A stretch of DNA of 37,915 nt from positions 1-37,915 of the forward strand of contig CAJTOR010000036.1 in assembly GCA_910577675.1 (NCBI GenBank), written 5' to 3'. This DNA comes from an uncultured Lachnospiraceae bacterium (GTDB lineage: Bacteria > Bacillota > Clostridia > Lachnospirales > Lachnospiraceae). A model generated the notes under the pieces. That model saw only the letters and a program-made list of their open reading frames with translations. It searched no databases and was not told the origin of the DNA. Position 1 is the stretch's first letter. Every line of letters begins with the position of its first letter. Position numbers and translations under genes: made by a program. Shown here piece by piece: positions 8,290 to 17,031 of the stretch.

Positions 8290-9222
8290 ATGGCGGTACT
8301 GGTGACAGTTGCATTTTTACTGGCGGTGGCGGGCAGCTTTTTGCTGCTTGGGCTATCGCCATTTTCTTTTCTGGAAGGGCTGGCAGGCTTTTTCAAGCGG
8401 GGAAACCCGCCGTTAAGGAAACGGATTTTGCAGGGCAGGAAAGTGCAAAAGGCCAGGGGAATCCGGCGGCTGTTCCTTGAAACAAAGGAAGTCCTGCGTG
8501 TCACAGGGAAAACAGGGGGCTTTACGATGCTCTGCATCCTGTCGCTGTTCCTGTTTGTTGTGGGGGTGTTGGTCGCGCTGACCATGAAAAATGGCTATCT
8601 GGTTCCGGTGCTGGCATCTGGCCTTGCACTGCTCCCGTTTTATTATGTGAAATTTACGGCGGGGCGTTTCCGGCGGCAGGTTAGCACAGAACTGGAAACG
8701 GCACTTTCCATGGTTACGACCAGTTACCTGCGGGGGCGGAACACGATCCTGCGCGCCATTGAGGAGAACCAGCCATATTTAAACCCGCCCGTGGCAGAGG
8801 TGTTCCGTAGTTTCCTCCTCCAGACAAAGCTAATCAACTCCAACTTAAAGGAAGCATTGGAACAGATGAAACAGGGCGTGGACAATGCCGTGTTCCATGA
8901 ATGGGTGGATGCGGTCATTGCCTGCCAGGACGACCACAACCTAAAGTCCACCCTGCCGCCGATTGTGGCAAAACTGTCTGATATGAGGGTCGTGTCAGCG
9001 GAACTTGACCTACTGCTTGCCCAGCCAATACGGGAATACATCACGATGGTCGTGCTGCTGTTCGGGAGCATCCCACTTTTATATTTCCTCAATGCAGAGT
9101 GGTACAACACGTTAATGCACACGGAGTTTGGCAGGGTTCTGCTTGCCATATGCGGGACTGTGGTCTTCTTATCCGTTGCGGGCGTGGCAAAACATACGCG
9201 GCCGATCGAGTATAAAAGGTAA
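8290..9222 (+). CDS. tadB: TadB-like type II secretion F-domain protein
   Basis: The protein has 310 residues, starting at ATG 8290 after GTGGGGAGGGGG. It has two N-terminal hydrophobic segments, a further segment about residue 90-130, and a soluble helical F-domain with ELETALSMVTTSYLRG and FHEWVDAVIACQD. It ends in a hydrophobic stretch (MVVLLFGSIPLLYFL). TadB forms the inner-membrane platform with TadC and is driven by the TadA ATPase. An open frame extends upstream to 8185 but lacks a ribosome site and overlaps the previous gene. Confidence 0.85.
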   Translation: MAVLVTVAFLLAVAGSFLLLGLSPFSFLEGLAGFFKRGNPPLRKRILQGRKVQKARGIRRLFLETKEVLRVTGKTGGFTMLCILSLFLFVVGVLVALTMKNGYLVPVLASGLALLPFYYVKFTAGRFRRQVSTELETALSMVTTSYLRGRNTILRAIEENQPYLNPPVAEVFRSFLLQTKLINSNLKEALEQMKQGVDNAVFHEWVDAVIACQDDHNLKSTLPPIVAKLSDMRVVSAELDLLLAQPIREYITMVVLLFGSIPLLYFLNAEWYNTLMHTEFGRVLLAICGTVVFLSVAGVAKHTRPIEYKR

Positions 9223-9274
9223 AGGGCTTAGCCGCGTCCAGATGCCATGTATAGAAGAACAGAGAGGAGAAAAA

Positions 9275-10150
9275 ATGCAATTTTTTATTTTACTGTTGTT
9301 TGCCCTGCCCTTTGCCCTTGGGCTGTACCTGCTCCTTGCGGCGGCATTCCATGTGCCGACCTACCGGGCAACGAAGGTACTGCTTGGGGCAGTCCGGAAA
9401 AACCGGAAGGCGGCAAAAAATTCGGATGCCATCCTGGAGGAACTGGCGGCAAAACTGGCGGGGGTGCTGCCCATAAGCCCTTACCGACGGCGCAGGCTGG
9501 AAGCGACCCTGCGGTCGGCGGAACTTTCGGTAACTGCCGGGCAGTACCTTGCCCTTGCGGTTGTGAAAGCCGGGCTGGTGTTCCTCTGCGCCATCACCTG
9601 CCTGTTTTTTGCCCCCATCCTCTCCCCGGTATTTGCAGTGGCGGGAATTGGCATTTATTTTTCGGAAAGTGGAAAGGCAGAGAGGATGGTTGCAGGGCGG
9701 CGGGCGGAGATTGAATATGAACTGCCCCGTTTTGTGGCAACTCTGTCACAGGAACTATTGGCAAGCCGCGATGTGCTTTCCATCCTGGAAACCTACCGCG
9801 AAAACGCAGGGGCGGCATTGAAAAATGAACTTGCCATTACCGTGTCAGATATGCGGACGGGCAATTACGAGGGTGCGCTGACCAGGTTGGAGGCAAGGGT
9901 ATCAAGTGCGATGCTTTCCGATGTGGTGCGGGGGCTGGTCGGTGTCCTGCGCGGCGATGACGGCGTGGCGTTCTTCCGGATGCTTGCCCATGACATGAAG
10001 CAGTTGGAATTACAGCGTCTGAAGAAACTGGCATTGGAACGTCCGCCCAAAATCCGGCGGTACTCGTTTTTGCTGCTTGGCTGTATGATTCTGGTCTATA
10101 TGGGGGTGATGGGGTATCAGATTATCGGCACCATGTCGGGAATTTTTTAA
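9275..10150 (+). CDS. tadC: TadC-like type II secretion F-domain protein
   Basis: The protein has 291 residues from ATG 9275, with GAGAGGAG just before it. It has an N-terminal membrane segment, a paired segment around residues 90-130, and an F-domain containing ELPRFVATLSQELLASRDV and GALTRLEARV. The C-terminal anchor is FLLLGCMILVYMGVMGY. It is the second platform protein of the Tad machine and pairs with TadB. The frame runs upstream into tadB (to 9128) but the internal ATG has the only credible ribosome site. It is followed after 13 bases by the pseudopilin genes. Confidence 0.85.
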   Translation: MQFFILLLFALPFALGLYLLLAAAFHVPTYRATKVLLGAVRKNRKAAKNSDAILEELAAKLAGVLPISPYRRRRLEATLRSAELSVTAGQYLALAVVKAGLVFLCAITCLFFAPILSPVFAVAGIGIYFSESGKAERMVAGRRAEIEYELPRFVATLSQELLASRDVLSILETYRENAGAALKNELAITVSDMRTGNYEGALTRLEARVSSAMLSDVVRGLVGVLRGDDGVAFFRMLAHDMKQLELQRLKKLALERPPKIRRYSFLLLGCMILVYMGVMGYQIIGTMSGIF

Positions 10151-10163
10151 GGGAGGAGGGGTT

Positions 10164-10565
10164 ATGTTCAAAAAACTTATAAGCTCAAAACGCGGTGAGG
10201 GCTATGTGGATATCGTGGTCGGGGTATTCTGCCTGATGCTGGTGGTTGCGTTTGCCGTCAGTTTTCTGCCCGTGTTCACGGCAAAACAGCAACTTGACCT
10301 GTTTGCGGCGGAAATTGTGCGGCAGGCGGAGATCACCGGGGGAACGGAGGTGTCCGGGAGGGTTGCCACTATGCGAGAGCAGACTGGCCTTGACCCGGAG
10401 ATTATATGGGAATGTAATTATTTCCGGGGCAACAAGGTGCAGTTGGACGGCGATATCTCCGTGACGCTGAAAACAACTGTGGATGTGAGTTTCTTTTTCT
10501 TTGGCCCATTCCAGGTTGGGATTACGGCAAAAGCATCCGGGAAATCGGAGGTGTATTATAAATGA
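10164..10565 (+). CDS. TadE-like/DUF4320-type pseudopilin
   Basis: The protein has 133 residues with a short basic leader (KKLISSKRG) and then EGYVDIVVGVF followed by about 20 hydrophobic residues. That is a class III (type IV prepilin) signal, with likely cleavage after KRG before Glu. The following KQQLDLFAAEIVRQAEI stretch matches my memory of the DUF4320 family found with Tad genes in Firmicute elements. It would be processed by the A24 peptidase encoded at 3208 and built into the pilus. No separate Flp major pilin is visible in the window, so this protein may be the main fibre subunit. AGGGAGGAGG precedes the ATG. Confidence 0.75.
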   Translation: MFKKLISSKRGEGYVDIVVGVFCLMLVVAFAVSFLPVFTAKQQLDLFAAEIVRQAEITGGTEVSGRVATMREQTGLDPEIIWECNYFRGNKVQLDGDISVTLKTTVDVSFFFFGPFQVGITAKASGKSEVYYK

Positions 10566-11128
10566 TGGGAGGAAGGGGCATCCACCATGTTAAAAAGGTT
10601 TTAAGGCGCAGGGATGGCAATTCCACTCCGACAACGGTTGCCCTAGTACTGGGGTTATTGCTGTGTATCTGTGCAATCGCAGAGTTTTTCCGGCTGCTGG
10701 TGATTGTACAGGGGGTGCGGGATGGGGTACAGCAGGCAGTGGTTGCTGTGATGACAACGAATTATGATGAAGCCTACAATGGCCTGCGGGAAGGGTATTC
10801 GGGGGGATACAGACGTTCCGGCAGCCAATGGGTGGAAAACCTTGACTACTCCAATGTATACCATCGACTAGACCAGTTGCTGGGAACCAGTCGGCAGGGA
10901 AGTTATCATGTCAAGGTACAGGCACAGGAGGGCGGTGGATATGAGTACCGTCTTTCGGGGCTTTCTGTGGAAATCACAAACACGCCGCTCACGCCGGGAA
11001 ACGCAAGCCGGAACATGGAGGCGGATGTAAAGATTACAATTGAAGTACCATTCTCGTTTGGGTGGGGGTTCGTGCCGCCGTTGCGGATGGAAATAAGGAC
11101 AAGGGCAGCCTATATGCCGAAATTCTGA
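10562..11128 (+). CDS. TadE/TadF-like minor pseudopilin
   Basis: The protein has 188 residues. Its ATG overlaps the previous stop (ATGA), so the pair is translationally coupled. A basic start (KKVLRRRDGNS) leads into one hydrophobic helix (TVALVLGLLLCICAIAEFF), and the rest is a soluble, probably extracellular domain of beta character. This topology is that of TadE/TadF-type minor pseudopilins; the cleavage site is less clear than in the preceding gene. It closes the Tad block: a 216-base gap and a promoter separate it from the next gene. Confidence 0.65.
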   Translation: MMGGRGIHHVKKVLRRRDGNSTPTTVALVLGLLLCICAIAEFFRLLVIVQGVRDGVQQAVVAVMTTNYDEAYNGLREGYSGGYRRSGSQWVENLDYSNVYHRLDQLLGTSRQGSYHVKVQAQEGGGYEYRLSGLSVEITNTPLTPGNASRNMEADVKITIEVPFSFGWGFVPPLRMEIRTRAAYMPKF

Positions 11129-11243
11129 TGGGTTAAGAACCCCGCCATGGAGCGGAAATCTGTTGTGAACGGACAATGGATGCAAAAAGGAAAAGATAGA
11201 AAAGCGGACAGGAAAAATATTTGATAAAACTGAAAAATATGTC

Positions 11244-11272
11244 TGGACTTGCAGGGGATTCCCGCTTATAAT
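11244..11272 (+). promoter_or_regulatory. Internal sigma-A promoter
   Basis: TGGACT (11244-11249), a 17-base spacer and a perfect TATAAT (11267-11272) lie in the only clear gap inside the left module, about 70 bases before the next ATG. It would give the downstream surface-protein and VirB4 genes their own transcript. Confidence 0.65.
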
Positions 11273-11344
11273 GGAGATGGGTAAAAAAGAATTGGGTAAA
11301 TAGGGCTGAACTGTTCATCCAATCAATGAAAGTGAGGTCCGATT

Positions 11345-12292
11345 ATGAAAAATGACAACAAAAAGAAACAGGCTGTGGTTATTGTGTTATCCATCCTTGC
11401 TGTATGCCTTGTGGCAGGGCTGTTCCTGCGAACTGGTACGGTAAAAGGGACACAGGATATGCCCGTGCAGGGCGGGGAAGGGAATCTGGATGTTAGAAAA
11501 CAGGGGGATGGGGAAAGTGAGCCATCATCCACGCTGGTGCCATCCGGGAATGATGCGGATAGGTCTAAAAATGGCGGGGAGGATGCAGAAAATCCCCATA
11601 CCCCAACACCATCTGGGGGGATAAACACAAAACCGTCAGATGATAAAATGGGAAAAAACCTGCCATCCCCGACTGAGCCGGGGCAGGAGAATAGCACGAC
11701 AAAGCAAGGTACTGGGAACCGTCCTGAGTCTGGGGAGGAAGCACCGGGCAATGAGGAAAAGGATGAAACGGCAAAGCTAGAGGTAAGTGCCACGCCAGAA
11801 CCGGGAGAAGTGACCACTATCCTGCAGGCAACGGAGAAACCAACAGCAACCAAACCACCAGAAAAAAATGATAGCCAACCAGAAGAACAGGAAGGCACGG
11901 GGGAGGAAAAGCTGGAAACAACCCCAAAGGGGGATTCCGGAGTCAGCCAGAAATCTCCATCCGGCGCAACACCGCCGTCAAATCCACCTGCGGATGGGAA
12001 AGATATCGCACCAGTGGAGAACCCGGACAAGGACGGGAACTGCAGACCGGAATATAAGAACCCGGAAAAAGGGGAAACAAAGAAAGAAGAATCTTCCGCA
12101 GAAAGCAAACCGTCAAAAAAGGAGGAAAAACCATCCAAAGGGGAAACGTCCAAAAAAGACGACCCAAAGGGGGAACCACCTTCGGAGGGGGCAATCTATG
12201 TACCGGGTTTTGGTTGGGTGGAATATGAAGGCCCGAATTCTTATGAAATAGCACCGAATGCGGGAACAGGGGATATCATTGGGGATATGTAA
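11345..12292 (+). CDS. Membrane-anchored or secreted low-complexity protein (DUF6550-like)
   Basis: The protein has 315 residues: a basic N terminus, one hydrophobic segment (about residues 9-28), then some 250 residues of Glu, Lys, Pro, Gly, Ser and Thr-rich sequence with no predicted fold. A short structured C-terminal block follows (IYVPGFGWVEYEGP, then a Gly/Asp-rich end). The tail resembles proteins I recall as DUF6550 from related Firmicute elements; the identification is from memory and only moderate. The layout suggests a flexible wall-spanning stalk that presents a small terminal module outside the cell, perhaps for mating contact or pilus anchoring. It has its own promoter upstream and a terminator-like hairpin downstream. 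Confidence 0.65.
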   Translation: MKNDNKKKQAVVIVLSILAVCLVAGLFLRTGTVKGTQDMPVQGGEGNLDVRKQGDGESEPSSTLVPSGNDADRSKNGGEDAENPHTPTPSGGINTKPSDDKMGKNLPSPTEPGQENSTTKQGTGNRPESGEEAPGNEEKDETAKLEVSATPEPGEVTTILQATEKPTATKPPEKNDSQPEEQEGTGEEKLETTPKGDSGVSQKSPSGATPPSNPPADGKDIAPVENPDKDGNCRPEYKNPEKGETKKEESSAESKPSKKEEKPSKGETSKKDDPKGEPPSEGAIYVPGFGWVEYEGPNSYEIAPNAGTGDIIGDM

Positions 12293-12310
12293 ATGAATAA
12301 AAGAACTTGG

Positions 12311-12343
12311 GCGGATATGGCGGTTGCTATATCCGCTTTCTCT
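12311..12343 (+). terminator. Terminator-like hairpin
   Basis: GCGGATAT (12311-12318) pairs with ATATCCGC (12329-12336) around a 10-base loop, followed by TTTCTCT. The T-run is short, so termination may be partial. The remaining 180 bases up to the next gene hold no recognisable riboswitch or gene. Confidence 0.5.
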
Positions 12344-12526
12344 ATGCACAGGCTCATGCAGGGGAGTTATGTCAATTAAATGATGCGCGGGCTGCGCAGA
12401 GAGTAGGGTGAAAACCTTCCCTGTTCAATCGGGCAGGAGTTTCCGGGAAATCGATTGGATGCCCTGTGCAACAAGAAAGAGGAAAAGCAATAAGAAAAAT
12501 TTCCTGTTTGGATGGAGGGATTAACA

Positions 12527-14218
12527 TTGAAAAAAATATTTTTAGCACTGCTCTGTCTGGCAGTGCTTTTTGCATCCCCTTCCCCTGTATTGGCGGATGG
12601 CGACCCGAACATTGACGGTGGCGGCGGGCATATGGGGAGTGGGAATAGTGAGAACATATGGGATGGGCGCGATGGGGTGCGGATCACGATTGTGCGAGAT
12701 GAGGATAACTTGCCAGTATCCGCGTCAGTCGATTTTTCCAACCATAGGAACACAGATATTGCAATACACTTTGGGAAAGTGAATAAAATTTCCTATTGCA
12801 ATGGCAATAGTTTGACATTACATAATGGGGATTATCACTGTCATACCCCTACCCATCCCATCCCCCGCATTATCAGCGGCAGTGTTACAACTGCCAACAT
12901 TGAGGAAGTCCGGGCGTATTTCTGCCGCGAGGGAACCATCCGGGATATTGCGGATGCCCTGAGGTTTGATTATGGGGAACTGGTTGGAGGGGAATACAAG
13001 ATTCTTCTGGAGCCCATTGCCTATTTCAAATACGGCGGCATCCTCTATGCCATGACTGCCACGGAAGCAGCTGTTTATAATAAACAGGCAGGGAATGACC
13101 TACGCAGCAAGATGTTGTCCCTGACCCACAAAAATCTTCCGCTCTCCATGTTTTTGGAAACTGCAGACCTTGGCTTCCCGGTGTGGGGAGGCCCAACAAC
13201 GGAAGTGCAGAATGATGATACCATCCTGGCAAAGCTTGGGCTTGGCGTGGTGCGTTTTTCCGAACCCGACCCTCCGGTGGAGCCGGACAGCGATGTCATA
13301 TACCGCTGTGACACGGACGTGATCACGTCCGTGCTACTGACAACATGGGAGGAGAAAACCCCGGAAAGCCCTGCCTACGCAACTTTTTCCATCAACGGGC
13401 GGACATACTCCCACACTTCCATCTATATCCCGGAGGGTGGGTCGCAGCTTGCATGGGTGAAATGGCACACTCCATCCGAACCGGGCAACGTTACCATCAA
13501 CATCCAGAGCAACTGTTCCCTGAATACCTACCAGATTGCCGCACAGGTGGTAGACTTAAATGAAAACCCGCCGCCAGACCCACAGGCAAACGACCGCAAC
13601 GATGGTTTTTCCATCCCGCCCGCCCCCGGAACAACCGGGAGTGCCAGTCTAAGCTGGGGGGAATGGGAGTGCCATTGGCATACATCCTGGGTATGGCACA
13701 GCGATGTGGATGAGGAAGGGGTTGACCACGGTTACTGGTGTGATCATGGATGGTGGGAATACGACTGGGTTTCTTATTCTGCCAGCCTGACGGCAACATT
13801 CCAGACCACAACGGATGCAAAGAACCCAACCGCATCCGGCAGGACAATGAAAAGTGGTTATGGGATCAATGCCCATGCTTCCGCGCGTGTCACCTCCAAT
13901 GCCCCAAGCAGCCAGATCACCGGGGCGCAGAATGTGGTCGCATATTTCCCGGAGTTTGGGTATGCCACCTACTGGCGGCTGTTGCGGCGGCTGAACACAG
14001 GGTATTCCAGTACCTTTGAATTCCGCACAAACCCATACAGTACCTATAACAGGCCAGTGCATTTCAGCCCGGTGTGGTATCCGGACGGGCAGTATGTGAC
14101 CTATGCGGAAATCATGGATGCCTGGACCCCGGCAGGGATGTTACAGGTCAGCCGGACGGATGCACTGACGGTAGTAGGCTCACTGTTTGATGACTGGCAC
14201 ATCCGTCCAGTCGAGTAA
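12527..14218 (+). CDS. Large exported surface protein of the transfer module
   Basis: The protein is about 563 residues from TTG 12527, with GGAGGGATTAACA directly before it. The first 22 or so residues form a clear Sec signal peptide (KKIFLALLCLAVLFA, then cleavage near SPVLADG). The mature start is Asp/Gly-rich. The body is beta-rich with many Trp, His, Tyr and Ser, including a cluster of His, Trp and Asp around residues 380-410, and there is no LPxTG motif or C-terminal anchor. I do not recognise a catalytic domain. Exported proteins of this general look accompany Tad and conjugation genes in gut Firmicute elements; a role in surface adhesion or mating contact is inferred. An ATG at 12512 is possible but does not fit the ribosome site. 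Confidence 0.75.
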   Translation: MKKIFLALLCLAVLFASPSPVLADGDPNIDGGGGHMGSGNSENIWDGRDGVRITIVRDEDNLPVSASVDFSNHRNTDIAIHFGKVNKISYCNGNSLTLHNGDYHCHTPTHPIPRIISGSVTTANIEEVRAYFCREGTIRDIADALRFDYGELVGGEYKILLEPIAYFKYGGILYAMTATEAAVYNKQAGNDLRSKMLSLTHKNLPLSMFLETADLGFPVWGGPTTEVQNDDTILAKLGLGVVRFSEPDPPVEPDSDVIYRCDTDVITSVLLTTWEEKTPESPAYATFSINGRTYSHTSIYIPEGGSQLAWVKWHTPSEPGNVTINIQSNCSLNTYQIAAQVVDLNENPPPDPQANDRNDGFSIPPAPGTTGSASLSWGEWECHWHTSWVWHSDVDEEGVDHGYWCDHGWWEYDWVSYSASLTATFQTTTDAKNPTASGRTMKSGYGINAHASARVTSNAPSSQITGAQNVVAYFPEFGYATYWRLLRRLNTGYSSTFEFRTNPYSTYNRPVHFSPVWYPDGQYVTYAEIMDAWTPAGMLQVSRTDALTVVGSLFDDWHIRPVE

Positions 14219-14228
14219 GGGGAAGAAA

Positions 14229-14291
14229 ATGGGAAACCGCGCAGTTTATTACCTGGTGAAAGATGGTCAAGAAGAAGTGGAGGAACGATGA
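14229..14291 (+). CDS. Possible 20-residue mini-ORF
   Basis: ATG 14229, preceded by AAGGGGAAGAAA, opens a 20-codon frame ending in a TGA that overlaps the next start (ATGATGG). The peptide is charged and has no recognisable motif. The ribosome site and overlapping stop make it plausible as a translational-coupling leader for the VirB4-N-like gene. It could equally be chance. Confidence 0.3.
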   Translation: MGNRAVYYLVKDGQEEVEER

Positions 14292-15025
14292 TGGGAGAGG
14301 TTATATTCCCGGTGGTTATGTTGGCTGTCACCCTTGTGGGCGGCAGTCTTTTGCTTTTTGTGCTACAGCGCAGGAAACCAGAAAGAGCGTCTGGCAGGGT
14401 AGCACCCGCCATACAGACGGCGCAGGAATTTATCAATGTGGGGGATATCCGTGGGAAATACCTTTATACCACGGATGGGATGGTGCTTGCCTTTGTGCGC
14501 ATCCACCAGATCAACATTGACCTTTACAGTAAAACAGAGAAAACAAGCCTGATCCGGCAGCTTACAGCGGAACTGTCCGACATCCAGTACCCATTTAAAT
14601 TCCTTGCGGTCAGTCGGCCAGTTGATATTTCCCCGATCATTGCCGAGATGCAGTCCATGCGGAAGGAGGCCGGGGACAGACGTAAGGAACTGTTGCAACA
14701 GGAGATCTTACAGATGGCAGGATATTCCCTGTCCGGGGAGATTGTGGAGCGGCAGTTTTATGTGTCGTTCTGGGATAAGGCAGGGGATGGCGGCAGGATG
14801 GAATTTGCAGAAAAGGAACTGGCAAGGCGCGCAGCCCTGTTTGCGGAGAAACTTTCTGGGTGCGGCATCTTGTGCGAAGTGCTGGGCGAGAAAGAGATTG
14901 TGCGGCTGCTGAACCTTGTGCATAACCCATCCTACACCCATCTGGAAGATACCGAGTTTTCTGCCGTAATCCCAACTTTGGAATGGGAAGGCGGGCAGAT
15001 CGAGCCAGATATGACAGAGGGATAA
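14288..15025 (+). CDS. Membrane-anchored VirB4 N-terminal-like (TraC/TrbE-N) protein
   Basis: The protein has 245 residues: one N-terminal membrane helix (VIFPVVMLAVTLVGGSLLLFV), then a soluble domain with INVGDIRGKYLYTTDGMV and SLIRQLTAELSDIQYPFKF. These features resemble the N-terminal CagE/TrbE/VirB-type domain of VirB4-class proteins, but no Walker motifs are present. GGAGG precedes the tandem ATGATG; either ATG could be used. It lies 170 bases before virB4, so I infer a membrane docking partner for the VirB4 ATPase. It could also be a separate structural subunit of the mating channel. Confidence 0.65.
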   Translation: MMGEVIFPVVMLAVTLVGGSLLLFVLQRRKPERASGRVAPAIQTAQEFINVGDIRGKYLYTTDGMVLAFVRIHQINIDLYSKTEKTSLIRQLTAELSDIQYPFKFLAVSRPVDISPIIAEMQSMRKEAGDRRKELLQQEILQMAGYSLSGEIVERQFYVSFWDKAGDGGRMEFAEKELARRAALFAEKLSGCGILCEVLGEKEIVRLLNLVHNPSYTHLEDTEFSAVIPTLEWEGGQIEPDMTEG

Positions 15026-15195
15026 ACAGAAAGTTTGGTCTGGAATAGGACAAAGCCCTGTTCATGGACAGTTTGCGCGGAGCAGGGTGCGCAGCATATC
15101 AAAAAATTTGGAGAGAAAAATGCGAAGCAGAACAGTGTTGCCGTGAGTTTGAATGTTTTGAATATACCCGTAAATTGGGGGAGAAGGAGGAAGTT

Positions 15196-17030
15196 ATGCA
15201 TAAAAAAATGTCGGTGCCAAAACCGGACATACCAAAAAGAAACAACGCCTTGCTGAATGTGGTCACACCACTAGGGTTAGAGTTTGCCAAGAACCGCCTT
15301 TCCATCGGGGAGAATATCGGGAAAGTGTATGGAATCATCCGTTACCCGCAGAAAGTCGGGGTGGGATGGCTTGCCAAAATCACAAACCTCCCCTCGACCA
15401 TCGTTTCCATCGGATGGAGGCCAATCGACAACGCAACCCTGATCCATGCGATTTCGCGCAGTGTCGTCCAACAGCGAGGGATTGCGGACGGGGCGAAAGA
15501 TCCGCTGTCCCGCCAGCGGGCGGAAAAGGCGGCCGAGGATGGGGAACAGATTATTTTACAGATTGACCGGGAAGGGGAAACCGTAGGGCTGATGAGCGTG
15601 TCGGTTATGCCAGTGGCAAAGGATGAAAAAAGTTTCCAGAAAGTGTGCCGCCGTGCCGAGAGCCTGGTGAATGTGCTGAAATGTAAGATCAGGGCAATCC
15701 CCAACCTCCAGAAGGAAGCATTCCAGCATCTTTCCCCGTCCTTTGCAACCAACCCGAAGATGGAGGCAATCTTACAGAAAGTAGTGCCAATCTCCACCTT
15801 GGTTGGCGGATTCCCATTTGCAGGCAGCGGCTTCAATGACGGCGCAGGGTATTGTTTTGCACAGGATACAGGGGGCGGGCTTGTCATTGTAGACCCTTGG
15901 CAGCGGGGTGGCGACCGGACAAACAGCAACTTTGTGGTTATGGGAATTCCGGTGTGGGGAAATCCACTGCCATCAAGCACATCATCCTTTCAGAGTTTAT
16001 GAAAGGGACAAAAATCTTCGTGATTGACCCGGAGTCGGAATATAAAGACCTCTGCCATAACCTTGGTGGGGACTGGGTAAATGCCGTGGGTGGTTCGGCA
16101 GGGAGGATCAACCCGTTACAGGTTCGCCCATCACCGCGCGATGATGAGGGGGAAGCGGACCGGTTATACCCGGATGCGGACAGCGGCCTTTGTGAACTTG
16201 CCATGCACCTGAAAAACCTTGAAATCTTTTTTAACCTCTATATCCCATCCATCACGGATATGCAGCGGGCAGTGCTGAAAAAATCCCTGGTGGAACTATA
16301 CCAGGATTTCGGCATCACATGGGATACCGATGTTTCCGGTTGGAAACCGGGGGATTTCCCGGTATTCTCCGACCTCTATGCGCTGATCCGGAAGAAAGCA
16401 GGGAAAGGAACAGAACGGCAGGTATATGCCGACCTTGCGCTGCTCCTGTATGACCTTGCGGAAGGTGCTGACAGCTTTATCTGGAATGGCAAAAGCAGCA
16501 TTGTGGACGGAGGCAGCCCGGTTACGGTGCTGGATACGAACGCCCTGCAGGAAACGAGCGACAGCATCAAGCGGACACAGTATTTTAACCTCTTAACCTG
16601 GTGCTGGGAACAGATGAGCCGGAACCGTGAGGAGCGGGTACTCCTGATCTGTGATGAGGCGTACCTGATGATTGACCAGAAAGTGCCGCAGTCACTGGTC
16701 TACCTACGCAACATGGTAAAGCGGGCGCGCAAGTATGAAGGGGCATTGGCAATCATCTCCCACAGTGTCGGGGATTTCCTGAGTGACAGCATCAAACAGT
16801 ATGGGCAGGCATTGCTTGATATCCCATGCTATAAGGTGTTAATGGGAACGGACGGGCAGAATTTAAAGGAAACCGCCGCCCTGTATGACCTGACCGAGGC
16901 GGAGCAGGAACTGTTGCTGGCAAGGAAGCGCGGACACGCCCTGTTCCTTGTGGGGGCAAAACGGCTGCACATCCATTTTGAGATCCCGGATTACAAGATG
17001 GCATATATGGGGAAGGCAGGGGGAAGATAG
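15196..17030 (+). pseudogene. virB4: VirB4-type conjugation ATPase with one-base frameshift in Walker A
   Basis: Read across two frames this is a VirB4 ATPase of about 610 residues. The first frame starts at ATG 15196 (AAGGAGGAAGTT before it) and runs through the VirB4 N-terminal and middle regions to NSNFVVMG, then drifts into nonsense and ends at 16002. The second frame takes up exactly at the P-loop (GNSGVGKST) and continues through RVLLICDEAYLMID (Walker B) to the end. Removing one A from an original GGAAATTCC would give the observed GGAATTCC at about 15943-15950. VirB4 energises substrate transfer and pilus assembly, so a true shift would disable this element. A sequencing error or a -1 slip (GGA to GGG, both Gly codons) are alternatives; no classic slippery heptamer is present. 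Confidence 0.85.
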
Positions 17031-17031
17031 G

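Noticed and set aside
12344..12526. Possible riboswitch before the large exported protein
   Set aside because: The stretch has some paired GC elements, but I could not match it to any riboswitch class I know, and no clear expression platform is present.
15035..15256. 73-codon frame between the VirB4-N-like gene and virB4
   Set aside because: No ribosome site or family resemblance, and it runs into the start of virB4 in another frame.
16948..17031. Extension of the C39-like peptidase upstream into virB4
   Set aside because: It overlaps conserved VirB4 coding sequence, and the ATG at 17032 fits directly after the virB4 stop and begins a normal basic-then-hydrophobic anchor.
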